Positions 34,381 through 44,125 of a stretch of 64,000 bases of DNA are shown one piece after another. The position numbers and the translations under genes are program-made. The stretch spans positions 248,001 to 312,000 of the forward strand of contig NZ_JAULRT010000062.1 of NCBI RefSeq assembly GCF_030518215.1. The letters run 5' to 3'. The DNA comes from Gilvimarinus algae (GTDB lineage Bacteria; Pseudomonadota; Gammaproteobacteria; Pseudomonadales; Cellvibrionaceae). A model generated the notes under the pieces. The model was not told where the DNA came from. It made no database searches and was given only the letters and a program-made list of their open reading frames with translations. Each line of letters begins with the position of its first letter. The first letter of the stretch is position 1.

Positions 34381-35339
34381 GCCAGTTTAACCGCCACCTC
34401 GATATGATTGAGTTGGTGGCTCGCTCGCTGGGCCCGGATCTTATTGAACAGACCGCCTTTGTGGGCGGCTGTACCACCGGACTTCTCATTACCGACCCCC
34501 TTACCCGAGAGAGAGTGCGTTATACCGATGATGTCGATCTTATCGTCAGCGTGCTAGGGAACCTCTGATCAAGTCCTTGTGGTCTCTGCGCAATCTGGCG
34601 CGGAGCAGTCTCAAGGCGGCAATCGCCGTTAATGGCCGTAGTCCTTAGCAAGATTGCCAACGCCGAGAATGCCCGCGCCAGGCCGTGCCCTTCGGGGCAT
34701 TCAGGAATTCTCGCTGACAGCGTTGCGCTCACTCGCCGGGCAACCAGCCCGACTCGATCGCGCGCCTTGCCAGCAAAAATTCCTGAATGCCAGCGGCCGC
34801 AAGGACTTGATCAGAGGCTCCCTGGGTTACTCCGATTGGCATCGGCTGAGCGAGCAGTTGCAAAGCAGGGGCTTCGCATCTCTATGCAAGAATCCGTTAA
34901 CTGCCGTTTTCGGCTGGACGGCCTCCAGGTGGACTTCATGCCTGACGACGAAGCGGTACTGGGTTTTACCAATCGCTGGTACACCCAGGCGCTCAAATCC
35001 GCCGCCCAGTACGAACTACCTTCCACCACTATCATACGTGTGGTGACACCACTCTACTTTTTGGCCACCAAATTGGAGGCGTATAAGGGCCGCGGGTGTG
35101 CCGACCCGCTCAGCAGCCACGATATTGAAGATTTACTCAATGTGGTTGATGGCCGCCCCGAGTTGTTGACTGAACTACAGCAGGCAGATGGTGTGCTGCG
35201 CCAGTATTTGGGAAAACAGTTTGCACAACTGCTTGAGCACCGAGATATTGCCTACGTGGTGCAATCTACCGCCATGGGAAGCGCCGAGCGAGAGGCCATT
35301 ATTTTTAACCGCTTAGAGCAAATGGCGACGCGGACTTAA
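34377..35339 (+). pseudogene. AbiEii-like nucleotidyltransferase broken by a MITE and a frameshift
   Basis: N-terminal part 34377-34557 has the nucleotidyltransferase core FVGGCTTGLLITD and YTDDVDLIV (metal-binding DxD). At 34558 a 264-bp element interrupts it. After the target duplication the sequence resumes in register (GYSDWHRLSEQLQSRGF), then one base is missing near 34876, and the frame shifts to RISMQESVNCRFRLDGLQ and runs to MATRT at 35339, with FMPDDEAVLGF and HDIEDLLNVVDGR. Joining the pieces would give about 231 residues. The open frame starting at 34632 lies inside the insertion and is not a natural gene. Confidence 0.85.
34558..34821. mobile_element. 264-bp MITE with 22-bp terminal inverted repeats
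   Basis: Left end GGAACCTCTGATCAAGTCCT and right end (reverse) GGAGCCTCTGATCAAGTCCT: near-identical inverted ends (34558-34579, 34800-34821). Flanking 4-bp duplication CTAG (34554-34557) and CTGG (34822-34825), one mismatch, fitting the CTAG/YTAR targets of IS5-type elements. Inner inverted repeats CATTCAGGAATT / AATTCCTGAATG also occur. It has no transposase; mobilised in trans if at all. Confidence 0.85.
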
Positions 35340-35340
35340 T

Positions 35341-35573
35341 CCAGCACCGTATTAAGCGAGCGACAAATAAAAGTGCTCAACCGCTTGCTGGATACCGCTG
35401 GCGAGGAGTTTGCGCAGGGCATCAACGCCCGCAAATACCAAGCTCTGGCAAAAGTGAGTAAACCTACCGCTACGCGGGACTTGGTGGATTTGCTGGAGAA
35501 GGGCTGTTTGAAGAAGTTACCGGGTGGTGGGAGGAGTACGAGGTATGGGGTTGGTTTTTGAGTGTTGGGTTGT
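35341..35573 (+). repeat. Direct repeat, copy 2 (fic 3' end fragment)
   Basis: About 92% identical to 33402-33634, same length. The similarity continues past the stop into ATTTGCGCCAAACGTTTCATC and CTGACCCCGTTAATT, the latter itself doubled (35621-35650). Confidence 0.9.
35373..35561 (+). pseudogene. Orphan C-terminal fragment of fic
   Basis: 62 codons encoding the winged-helix end of Fic (TPTATRDLVDLLEKGCLKK region intact, frame kept), without the Fic domain. Substitutions relative to copy 1 are mostly silent, so it may have been under selection or have diverged recently by recombination. No RBS seen. Confidence 0.75.
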
Positions 35574-35821
35574 GAGTGGGTTGATCAAAGGTGTGTAGAT
35601 ATTTGCGCCAAACGTTTCATCTGACCCCGTTAATTTGACCCCGTTAATTTTTGGGAGGAGCCTCCTCTCGTGATCTTCCCGTTTGCCAGACGGCCCAGAG
35701 CCGGCGAGGGCTCTGGGCCGCTAAGACTTTCAGACGAGCGAGGATTTAGGTGGTATATTATGTGCCAAACACCACCACAGGTAAGACGATAAGGCACCCG
35801 CCCAACCCCAGCAGGCTCGGT

Positions 35822-38266
35822 ATGGATAAAAAGAAGCTCAGCGAAACGGACATCATCACCAAGTACATTCTGCCCGCCGTAGAAGGCGCGGGGTGGGACA
35901 AGATGGCGCAATTCCGCCAAGAGGTGAAGCTTCGCGACGGCAAGGTGATTGTGCGCGGCCAAATGGGTATGCGCAAAACCGTTAAGGCTGCCGATATTGT
36001 CCTCTACCACAAGCCCAACCTGCCCCTGGCGGTGATTGAGGCCAAGGCCAATAAGCACGAGGTAGGCAAGGGCATGCAGCAGGGGCTGGATTACGCCCGC
36101 CTGCTGGACGTTCCCTTTGTATTTGCCAGCAATGGCGATGGCTTCATTTTCCATGATAAAACCAACCCCGCCGCGCTAGAGACTGAAATCAGCCTGCACG
36201 ACTTCCCCAGCCCCGAGGCCCTGTGGCAAAAATTCTGCGCCTACAAGGGCTATACCGACGCCCAGCTGCCGATTATTCAGCAGCCATACTATGACGACGG
36301 CAGTGGCAAAACCCCGCGCTACTACCAACTACAGGCCATTAACAAAACCATCGAGGCCGTCAGCAGCGGGCAAGACCGCGTATTGCTGGTTATGGCCACC
36401 GGCACCGGTAAAACCTATACCGCCTTCCAAATCATCTGGCGGCTGTGGAAGGCGCGGCAGAAAAAACGCATCTTGTTTTTGGCCGACCGCAATGTGCTGG
36501 TAGATCAAACTCGCATTAACGATTTTCAGCCGTTTGGCGAGGCGATGACCAAAATCACCAAGCGCACGGTAGACCCAGCCTACGAGGTTCATCTGGCGTT
36601 GTACCAGGCGCTTACTGGCCCCGAAGAACACCAAAAAGCCTACAAGCAAGTGGACCCGGATTTTTTCGATTTAATCGTCATTGACGAGTGCCACCGAGGC
36701 TCCGCCGCCGAAGACAGCGCCTGGCGCGAAATTTTGGAATACTTTAGCGGTGCCACCCAAATAGGCCTAACCGCCACACCCAAAGAAACCGAAGAGGTTT
36801 CTAATATCGACTACTTTGGCGACCCGGTGTACACCTACTCGCTCAAAGAAGGCATTGAAGATGGCTTTCTCGCACCCTACAAAGTCGTGCGCGTGGATAT
36901 AGACATCGACGTAGAAGGTTGGCGGCCCACCAAAGGCCAAACCGACAAACAGGGCGAGGTGATTAAAGACCGCATCTACAACCAAAAAGACTTTGACCGC
37001 ACCATGGTCATCGACGAGCGCACCGAGTTGGTAGCCGAAACCATTACCAACTACCTCAAGCGTACCGACCCCATGGCCAAAACCATTGTCTTTTGTAACG
37101 ACATTGACCACGCCGAACGTATGCGTCGGGCCCTGGTAAACCTAAACCCCGAACAAGTCGCCAAAGACGATAAATACGTGATGAAAATCACCGGCGACGA
37201 CGCCACAGGCAAGGCCCAGCTGGATAACTTTATTAACCCCAAAAAAGCCTACCCGGTTATCGCCACCACCTCCGAGCTGATGACCACCGGGGTAGACGCC
37301 AAAACTTGCAAGCTGGTGGTGCTGGATCAAAACATCCAATCCATGACCAAGTTCAAGCAAATTATCGGTCGCGGCACTCGTATTGATGATCGCTACAACA
37401 AACTTTGGTTTACCATCCTCGACTTTAAAAAAGCCACCGAGCTATTTGCCGATGAACGCTTTGACGGTGTGCCCGAGAAAATACTGGTCACTAAACCCGG
37501 TGAGATAAACGACCCGGAAAACATCGAGATTGAAGAGGCCTTAAACGACCCCACCAACCTCAATGAGGACGAATACCCAGAGGCTGAGACAGGAAATACC
37601 GGCGAGATCAATGAAGGTGAGTGGCCCGACTACGGTGGCGACCAGCCCTTTGACGGCAGCCCCATCGAGTGCGGGGATGAAAGCGAATACATCAAATACC
37701 ACGTCTCCGGCGTCACCGTTAAAAAGCTGGATGAGCGCGTGCAGTATTACGACGCCGACGGCAAGCTGGTCACCGAATCTTTCAAAGACTACACCCGCAA
37801 GGCCGTACAGCAGCAGTTTGCCTCGTTGGATGAATTTATCAACAAATGGAACGCCGCTGACCGCAAACAAGCGGTAATGGACGAACTGGCCGAACAGGGC
37901 GTTATCTGGGAGGCCCTGCGGGACGACGTAGGCCGCGATCTGGATGCTTTCGACCTAATCTGCCACGTCGCCTTCGACCAGCCGCCGCTTACCCGACAAG
38001 AGCGGGCCAATAACGTCAAAAAGCGCAATTACTTTGGCAAATACTCCGGCACCGCCCGCGCCGTGCTAGAGGCCCTGCTGGAAAAATACGCCGATGCCGG
38101 TATTCCCGAAATTGAAAGCATGAATGTGCTGAAAGTTCAGCCTATCAATCAATACGGCTCGGTAAGTGACATCGTCAAAGGTGAATTTGGCGGGCGGGAC
38201 GAATACCAGAAAGCCGTCGCCGACCTAGAGCGCCAGCTCTACCAAGACGATAACAAAAGCGCCTAA
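35822..38266 (+). CDS. hsdR: Type I restriction enzyme, R subunit
   Basis: 814 aa from ATG 35822, where the conserved [20 protein letters not shown] starts; the 24 extra codons from 35750 look non-coding. Nuclease motif about 57-75: [20 protein letters not shown] (PD-ExK). Superfamily 2 helicase motifs: ATGTGKT (about 192), DECH (about 287), LTATP, and TTGVD...IIGRGTRID (about 480-520). C-terminal region contains the EcoEI-type R domain. Cleaves DNA after ATP-driven translocation. First gene of the operon hsdR-hsdM-hsdS and beyond. Confidence 0.93.
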   Translation: MDKKKLSETDIITKYILPAVEGAGWDKMAQFRQEVKLRDGKVIVRGQMGMRKTVKAADIVLYHKPNLPLAVIEAKANKHEVGKGMQQGLDYARLLDVPFVFASNGDGFIFHDKTNPAALETEISLHDFPSPEALWQKFCAYKGYTDAQLPIIQQPYYDDGSGKTPRYYQLQAINKTIEAVSSGQDRVLLVMATGTGKTYTAFQIIWRLWKARQKKRILFLADRNVLVDQTRINDFQPFGEAMTKITKRTVDPAYEVHLALYQALTGPEEHQKAYKQVDPDFFDLIVIDECHRGSAAEDSAWREILEYFSGATQIGLTATPKETEEVSNIDYFGDPVYTYSLKEGIEDGFLAPYKVVRVDIDIDVEGWRPTKGQTDKQGEVIKDRIYNQKDFDRTMVIDERTELVAETITNYLKRTDPMAKTIVFCNDIDHAERMRRALVNLNPEQVAKDDKYVMKITGDDATGKAQLDNFINPKKAYPVIATTSELMTTGVDAKTCKLVVLDQNIQSMTKFKQIIGRGTRIDDRYNKLWFTILDFKKATELFADERFDGVPEKILVTKPGEINDPENIEIEEALNDPTNLNEDEYPEAETGNTGEINEGEWPDYGGDQPFDGSPIECGDESEYIKYHVSGVTVKKLDERVQYYDADGKLVTESFKDYTRKAVQQQFASLDEFINKWNAADRKQAVMDELAEQGVIWEALRDDVGRDLDAFDLICHVAFDQPPLTRQERANNVKKRNYFGKYSGTARAVLEALLEKYADAGIPEIESMNVLKVQPINQYGSVSDIVKGEFGGRDEYQKAVADLERQLYQDDNKSA

Positions 38267-38340
38267 TTAACTATTTGAAGCAATTCTATGAATTACCGTT
38301 GCCGTCAGTGGCGGCAGCGAACCCATACTAAGAGAACCTT

Positions 38341-39804
38341 ATGTCCATCAGTACCGTTATTAAATCCATTCAAGACATTATGCGCAAAGACGCCGGGGTC
38401 GACGGCGACGCTCAACGCCTAGGTCAGCTCAGCTGGCTGCTGTTTTTAAAAATATTCGACGCGCAAGAAGAGCAGTTAGAGCTAGAGCAAGACGACTATC
38501 GCGAACCTATCCCAGCCAAATACCTCTGGCGCGAGTGGGCCGCCGACGAGCAGGGCATTACCGGCGACGAGCTTCTGGAGTTCGTTAACGACGACCTATT
38601 CCCAACCCTGAAAAACTACTCGGCCAATATTCAAACCAATCCGCGTGGGTTTATCGTGCGCGAGGCCTTTAGCGATGCCTACAACTACATGAAAAACGGC
38701 ACGCTCCTGCGTCAGGTGATTAACAAACTCAACGAGGTGGATTTTACCAACTCCAACGAGCGTCACCTCTTTGGCGATATTTACGAACAAATCCTTAAGG
38801 ACTTGCAAAGCGCGGGCAACGCCGGTGAGTTCTATACCCCCCGCGCCGTCACTCGCTTTATTGTCGAGATGGTGGACCCGCAACTGGGCGAGGCGGTGTT
38901 TGACCCGGCCTGCGGCACTGGCGGCTTTTTGGCCTGCGCCACCGACCATATTCGCACCCACTACCAAAAAACCACGCAAGATTACCAAACTCTGCAAGGC
39001 CAAATCGCCGGGGTTGAGAAAAAGCAGCTGCCACACCTGCTGTGTACCACCAATATGCTCTTACACGGCATCGAGGTGCCGTCCAATATTCGCCACGCCA
39101 ATACCCTTAATCAGCCGCTGTCGAACTGGGACGCCGACAAAGACGTGGTCATCACCAATCCGCCCTTTGGCGGCATGGAAGAAGACGGCATCGAGAAAAA
39201 CTTCCCCGCCGAGATGCAAACCCGCGAAACCGCGGATTTGTTCCTGCAGCTGATTATCGAAGTTTTGAAGGATGGCGGCCGCGCCGCCGTGGTACTGCCC
39301 GACGGCACCCTGTTTGGCGAGGGCGTCAAAACCAAAATCAAAGAGCAACTGCTCAAAGAGTGCAACCTGCATACCCTGGTGCGCCTACCCAACTCGGTAT
39401 TCGCCCCCTACACCAGTATTAAAACCAACATACTGTTTTTTGATAAAGGCCAGCCTACCGAGCATGTGTGGTACTACGAGGTTCCTCTGCCCGAGGGTGT
39501 TAAAGCCTTTAACAAAACCAAACCCATGCAGCTGGAACATTTTAACGAGTGCGGGCAGTGGTGGGGCAAACGTGCAGACGGCTTTAAAACCCGTGAGGAA
39601 AACCGCTGGGCCTGGAAAGTCGGCATCGACGAGATCAAACAGCGCAACTACAACCTCGACATTAAAAACCCCCATGTCGAAGAACAAATTGTTCACGATC
39701 CAGATCAACTGCTCGCCCAATACGCCGAGCAGCAGGCCGAGATTAAAGCCCTGCGCGACCAACTAAAAACCATTCTTGGCGATGCGTTGGGAGGTGAGTT
39801 GTGA
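38341..39804 (+). CDS. hsdM: Type I DNA methyltransferase, M subunit
   Basis: 487 aa. N-terminal HsdM helical domain (QRLGQLSWLLFLKIFDAQEE), SAM site DPACGTGGFL (about 188) and N6-adenine catalytic motif NPPF (about 272, VVITNPPFGG). The C-terminus has an Ala/Gln-rich coiled coil. 4-nt overlap with hsdS. Methylates the target adenine with HsdS giving specificity. Confidence 0.95.
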   Translation: MSISTVIKSIQDIMRKDAGVDGDAQRLGQLSWLLFLKIFDAQEEQLELEQDDYREPIPAKYLWREWAADEQGITGDELLEFVNDDLFPTLKNYSANIQTNPRGFIVREAFSDAYNYMKNGTLLRQVINKLNEVDFTNSNERHLFGDIYEQILKDLQSAGNAGEFYTPRAVTRFIVEMVDPQLGEAVFDPACGTGGFLACATDHIRTHYQKTTQDYQTLQGQIAGVEKKQLPHLLCTTNMLLHGIEVPSNIRHANTLNQPLSNWDADKDVVITNPPFGGMEEDGIEKNFPAEMQTRETADLFLQLIIEVLKDGGRAAVVLPDGTLFGEGVKTKIKEQLLKECNLHTLVRLPNSVFAPYTSIKTNILFFDKGQPTEHVWYYEVPLPEGVKAFNKTKPMQLEHFNECGQWWGKRADGFKTREENRWAWKVGIDEIKQRNYNLDIKNPHVEEQIVHDPDQLLAQYAEQQAEIKALRDQLKTILGDALGGEL

Positions 39805-41615
39805 GTCAGCACGCCCAAGAACTCATTGCCCAGCATCTGGACCTATGGAGCAGCGCCATCACCGCCAAAAAAACCACTGGGCGCGGCAGCAGTAAGAAAA
39901 TTGAGCTATATGGTGTGAAAAAGCTGCGCGAGCTGATTTTAGAATTGGCGGTGCGGGGTAAGCTGGTTCCGCAAGACCCAAATGATGAGCCTGCGAGTGA
40001 GTTGCTCAAGCGCATTGCTAAAGAGAAGGCGCAGCTTGTTGCGGATAAAAAAATTAAGAAGCCAAAGAAACTACCAGAAATTACAGTCGACGAAAAACCC
40101 TTTAATCTACCTGAAGGCTGGGCGTGGGCAAGGCTAGAGGATCTTGCCCCAATGTCTCTATTCGACGGAGATTGGATTGAAAGCAAAGATCAAGATCCTA
40201 ACGGCAAAGTCAGGTTGGTTCAGCTAGCGGATGTTGGAGTTGGGGTCTTTAAAAATGTGTCGAGCAAGTTCATAAATAGAGAAACGCTTACCAGGTTAAA
40301 TTGTACTACCCTCCAGCAAGGGGATGTATTGATTGCTCGTTTGCCCAGCCCTATCGGAAGGGCATGCATATTTCCTAACCTTAAGGAAGAAGCGATTACC
40401 GCTGTAGACGTTGCAATTCTGCGGCTAATGGATTTTACGGTTGCGCCGTATGTGATGAATGTGGCGAACTCCCTTACTTTCCGTAGCCAAGTGGAATCTT
40501 ATGGCAAAGGTGCAACTAGATTTAGAATATCAACTGGAAATTTAAAAACAATTTTAGTTCCTGTTTGCTCTAAACTAGAACAACATCGCATAGTCGCCAA
40601 AGTCGATGAGCTAATGGCCCTCTGCGACCAGCTGGAAAAGCAAACCGAACAGAGCCTGGACGCCCACGCCACCCTGGCCGACACCCTGCTGGATGCACTC
40701 ACCCAGGCCCAAAGCCACACCGAGCTGATGGATAACTGGCAGCGTCTAGAGCAAAACTGGGACATCCTCTTCCCCAGCACCATCGCAGGCCTCCGCGCCA
40801 TAGACAAACTCAAACAAACCATCCTCCAACTGGCCGTCATGGGCAAACTCGTCCCGCCCGCCAGCCGCAAGGCGAAAGAGAGTCAACACGACGAACCCGC
40901 CAGCGAACTGCTAAAACGCATCGCCGCCGAAAAAGCGCAGTTGGTCAAAGACAAGAAAATCAAAAAACAAAAGCCCCTACCCCCCGTCACCGAAGATGAA
41001 AAACCGTTCGAACTGCCGGATGGGTGGTGCACTGTGAGATTTGCGGATTTATGCCAAGAGGTCGCAACAGGTCCTTTTGGTTCGATGATCAGTAAAAGTG
41101 AGTACGTAAACGGTGGTGTACCGCTTATCAACCCCTCACATATGATTGAGGGAAAGGTTGTCGAAGACCCTCAGGTTTCGGTGAGCCACATTAAAGCTAA
41201 GGAGTTGGCCTCGTATAAAGTGTATGAGAATGATGTTGTGATGGCGAGACGTGGCGAAATGGGGCGCTGTGCGGTGATTTCGGATCGAGAAAGCGAATGG
41301 CTTTGTGGTACAGGGAGCTTTGTTCTGAGATTCAATGCTGAGGTGTCTAGGCCATATATACTTTTGTTGTTTAAAACTCGATATGCAGTTGAGTATCTTG
41401 GCGGTCAATCCATAGGCACTACGATGACCAATCTAAATCATGGAATTCTTAACCGTATGCCAGTACCGCTTCCGCCCCTCGAAGCACAAAAACGCATAGT
41501 CGCCAAAGTCGAAGAACTCACCAGCCTCTGCGACCAACTCAAACAACGCCTACAAACCGCCCAACAAACCCAACGACACTTTACCGATGCAGTAGTGGCG
41601 CGGGCAATTAGCTAA
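39801..41615 (+). CDS. hsdS: Type I specificity subunit with two target-recognition domains
   Basis: 604 aa. Long for an HsdS. Starts GTG overlapping hsdM. Two TRDs (about 100-250 and 400-540) follow similar conserved blocks: LRELILELAVRGKLVPQ...DEPASELLKRIAKEKAQL and LKQTILQLAVMGKLVPP...DEPASELLKRIAAEKAQL, and each is closed by a helix (RIVAKVDELMALCDQL; RIVAKVEELTSLCDQL). This is the usual internal repeat that recognises a bipartite site. The TRD cores are visibly more AT-rich than the repeated blocks. Confidence 0.93.
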   Translation: MSQHAQELIAQHLDLWSSAITAKKTTGRGSSKKIELYGVKKLRELILELAVRGKLVPQDPNDEPASELLKRIAKEKAQLVADKKIKKPKKLPEITVDEKPFNLPEGWAWARLEDLAPMSLFDGDWIESKDQDPNGKVRLVQLADVGVGVFKNVSSKFINRETLTRLNCTTLQQGDVLIARLPSPIGRACIFPNLKEEAITAVDVAILRLMDFTVAPYVMNVANSLTFRSQVESYGKGATRFRISTGNLKTILVPVCSKLEQHRIVAKVDELMALCDQLEKQTEQSLDAHATLADTLLDALTQAQSHTELMDNWQRLEQNWDILFPSTIAGLRAIDKLKQTILQLAVMGKLVPPASRKAKESQHDEPASELLKRIAAEKAQLVKDKKIKKQKPLPPVTEDEKPFELPDGWCTVRFADLCQEVATGPFGSMISKSEYVNGGVPLINPSHMIEGKVVEDPQVSVSHIKAKELASYKVYENDVVMARRGEMGRCAVISDRESEWLCGTGSFVLRFNAEVSRPYILLLFKTRYAVEYLGGQSIGTTMTNLNHGILNRMPVPLPPLEAQKRIVAKVEELTSLCDQLKQRLQTAQQTQRHFTDAVVARAIS

Positions 41616-41649
41616 GATTCTTATTTTATGATTAAAAAGGGGAGTTCAA

Positions 41650-42378
41650 ATGAATAGGGGAGCAGTGTTGTTTTGGGGCATCTTATTCTTCTCATTGACT
41701 ATTGTAGTATCCATTGAACCTCCTCTGCTTAAAGCTTTTGAAGGCTCTAATTTAGCTCGGCTTCTGGTCGCTGAAAGCTTTAAGGCGTGGGTTATTGCTA
41801 TTACCACCTCGGGATTTGTGGGGTTTCTTGTATATTTCTTGACAGTTACCCTGCCTGAGGAAGAGCTTGTGAAAAGCAGGCGCAAGGTGTTGGACTCATG
41901 TGTGTTGACTCTTGTGAATCAATTAAGAAAGCCTGGAATTTTCGATCACCAAGCTGCTATCAAGTTTGCAGATTTTGACGATTACACAGATGAATGGTTT
42001 GAGAGAGAAATTAGAATGCTGTCAACTCCTTATGAGGCTGTTCAAGAAGGTATCCCAAGAGCTTCTTGTGGTAGTTATAAATCCTTTGTGTCCGTGAAGG
42101 GTATGGCGGAAGTCGCCTTTACAAAATACGACTCTTTTAAAGAAACGTCTGCGTTGGCCGTTGATATTTCACCGGAGCTCTATATGGCTTGGCTTGAAGT
42201 GACTAACCGTGTGTATCAGTTGAAATGGCAGTACGCTGAATTATATGAAAGTACGGCTGAACCCCAAATCGGGTTAAACGAAGCAAATACGCTCAGGCAG
42301 ATGGCCAAGGATTTTATTGAAGCGGCGCAGCTTTGGAAGAATAATCAACTGATCGAGCTAATCAAGGAGAAGGCGTAG
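41650..42378 (+). CDS. Two-TM membrane protein inside the restriction operon
   Basis: 242 aa. GGGGAG SD. Helix 1 about residues 5-23 (AVLFWGILFFSLTIVVSI), helix 2 about 45-68 (AWVIAITTSGFVGFLVYFLTV), then about 170 residues of soluble domain (LDSCVLTLVNQLRKPGIFDH; YKSFVSVKGMAEVAFTKYDS; TLRQMAKDFIEAAQLWKNN). No known domain recognised. AT-richer than neighbours. It lies 34 nt after hsdS, and its stop overlaps the Mrr gene by 1 nt, so it is part of the operon. A membrane effector in a defence operon is a plausible but unproven reading. Confidence 0.6.
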   Translation: MNRGAVLFWGILFFSLTIVVSIEPPLLKAFEGSNLARLLVAESFKAWVIAITTSGFVGFLVYFLTVTLPEEELVKSRRKVLDSCVLTLVNQLRKPGIFDHQAAIKFADFDDYTDEWFEREIRMLSTPYEAVQEGIPRASCGSYKSFVSVKGMAEVAFTKYDSFKETSALAVDISPELYMAWLEVTNRVYQLKWQYAELYESTAEPQIGLNEANTLRQMAKDFIEAAQLWKNNQLIELIKEKA

Positions 42379-43379
42379 TGGGCAACAATTGGATGATCCG
42401 TGCCGGACGTGGCGGTACTTATATCGAAGATTTTGAGACCAAAGGCTACGCCGCCATTGGCTGGTCAAAACTGGGTGATCTAACGCAATACAAAACTAAT
42501 GACGCCCTTAAGGAAGCTTATCTACGAGAGTTCTCCCAAGCCAAGCCCCAAGCCATGGCGAATGCGGTCGCTATGATTGTGAAGTTTCGCGATCAGATTC
42601 AGAAAGGCGACACCATAATTAGTTATGACACGGAAACTCGGCAATATCTTGTCGGCGAAGATCAGGGACAATACCTATACAAACCGGATGAAGTTGGAGA
42701 CTACCCACAGCTTAGGGTAGTGAATTGGCAAGGCCGGGTAGATCGAGATATGCTTAGCCAGTCGGCTAAAAACTCGTTAGGCTCAGTGTTAACGCTGTTT
42801 TCGGTGAATGACGACGTAATCGCCGAAATGCGGGCAGCCCTAGAAGGAAAGCCCCGCAAGGTTGAGGCCACGGAAAAGGCTCTGGAAGAGTCTGGCAGTT
42901 TCGAATTACTCAAAGACGAAGTGGTTGGCAAAAGCCACGAGTTGATCAAAGACAAACTCGCCTCTCTACTGCCGGAAGAGATGGAAGAAATGGTGGCTGC
43001 CATTCTCCGCGCCATGGGCTACAAAGCCAAAGTTTCTCCCAAAGGCCCCGACCGGGGTGTAGACGTCATCGCCTCACCAGACGGTTTGGGACTCACTCAG
43101 CCGCGTATTAAAGCCGAAGTAAAGCACAGAGATGGAGCCATGGGCGCACCGGCCATACGCGGCTTTATAGGCACTCTGCGGGAGGGCGACTCAGGTTTGT
43201 TTATCAGCTCCGGCGGTTTTACCAAAGAAGCTCGCTATGAAGCTGACCGCTGTACATTCCCACTCACTTTGGTAGATATGGATGACCTCTCAGACCTTAT
43301 TGTTGCTCACTACGAGAACTTCGATTTCGAGGGTAGGGCTCTGCTGCCACTGATACGGGTGTTTTGGCCGGCGGAGTGA
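42378..43379 (+). CDS. Mrr-type restriction endonuclease with N-terminal reader-like domain
   Basis: 333 aa, GTG start. N-terminal about 140 residues (WMIRAGRGGTYIEDFETKGYAAIGW; VKFRDQIQKGDTIISYD) resemble EVE/PUA-like modified-base readers seen in restriction proteins. C-terminal Mrr_cat domain: GYKAKVSPKGPDRGVDVIA (catalytic Asp about 231), IKAEVKHRDG (ExK, about 246-248), and PAIRGFIGTLREGDSGLFIS. Mrr-family enzymes cut methylated or otherwise modified DNA. Translation is probably coupled to the membrane gene before it; 26-nt gap to the kinase gene. Confidence 0.8.
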   Translation: MGNNWMIRAGRGGTYIEDFETKGYAAIGWSKLGDLTQYKTNDALKEAYLREFSQAKPQAMANAVAMIVKFRDQIQKGDTIISYDTETRQYLVGEDQGQYLYKPDEVGDYPQLRVVNWQGRVDRDMLSQSAKNSLGSVLTLFSVNDDVIAEMRAALEGKPRKVEATEKALEESGSFELLKDEVVGKSHELIKDKLASLLPEEMEEMVAAILRAMGYKAKVSPKGPDRGVDVIASPDGLGLTQPRIKAEVKHRDGAMGAPAIRGFIGTLREGDSGLFISSGGFTKEARYEADRCTFPLTLVDMDDLSDLIVAHYENFDFEGRALLPLIRVFWPAE

Positions 43380-43405
43380 TCGATTCTAGCAAAAGAGAGT
43401 ATGGC

Positions 43406-44125
43406 ATGGACATTGTCGAAATTATTCAAAAATTCGAGCAGGGCGCTACAAAACCTTACCTCTGCCGCGCTGAAAACGGTGAGAGGTATGTGGTGAAAGG
43501 CCGGTCGGCTCCTGTCAGGGAGAGAATTTCTGAATATGTCTGTGCCATGCTAGGGCGAGATTTTGGTTTGCCAATTCCTGAGTGTGAATTAGTGACCATA
43601 CCAGAGGAGTTGGTTGAATTTAGCTCTGAACTTATGGGTGGGCTCGGGGCTGGAGCGGCGTTTGCGTCAAAATATGTTTCTGAAACACAGGAAGTTAATC
43701 GAGAAGTCTTGAAACATTTGCCAGCGCAAAAACTCCGAGAGTTGTGGGTTTTCGATTACTGGATTAAAAATGAAGATCGCACCCTTACGGTAAAAGGTGG
43801 GAACCCTAATCTGTTTTACCGTCCAAGGGACCAAAGGCTGGTAGTGGTTGATCACAATTTGGCCTTTGACGTTAGTTTTGATATAGAGAGCTTTAGACGT
43901 CTTCACTTAGTCGTAAACGCTGGCCTGCTCCCCGAACTGGAAGGCGTGGGTAATGAGGACTATAAACAAAGGATGAGCCAGGCCATGGAAAATTTTGATG
44001 GCTACTGCGATAATCTCCCGCCCGAATGGCTGGATGCAGACGCTAATGGGAGAGAATGGGTTGCCCTCATTAAGCGGCAACTGCTTGAATTTAAAGAAGA
44101 TTCGTTTTGGGAGGCGCTGAAATGA
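43406..44125 (+). CDS. HipA-like kinase (HipA_2 family)
   Basis: 239 aa from ATG 43406 (AGAGAG 8 nt upstream). Compact: YLCRAENGERYVVKGRSAP with the candidate ATP-binding Lys, REWxFDYWIKNEDR-type segment (LRELWVFDYWIKNEDRTLT), GGNPNLFYR and VVDHNLAFDV for the catalytic and metal loops. Much shorter than HipA and without its N-terminal domain; this is the family usually found next to DUF3037 proteins, as here. Could phosphorylate a protein target; no HipB-like antitoxin is next to it. Confidence 0.75.
   Translation: MDIVEIIQKFEQGATKPYLCRAENGERYVVKGRSAPVRERISEYVCAMLGRDFGLPIPECELVTIPEELVEFSSELMGGLGAGAAFASKYVSETQEVNREVLKHLPAQKLRELWVFDYWIKNEDRTLTVKGGNPNLFYRPRDQRLVVVDHNLAFDVSFDIESFRRLHLVVNAGLLPELEGVGNEDYKQRMSQAMENFDGYCDNLPPEWLDADANGREWVALIKRQLLEFKEDSFWEALK

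Noticed and set aside
34632-35339. 235-codon frame as an intact gene
   Set aside because: It starts inside the MITE; its downstream part is the broken nucleotidyltransferase.
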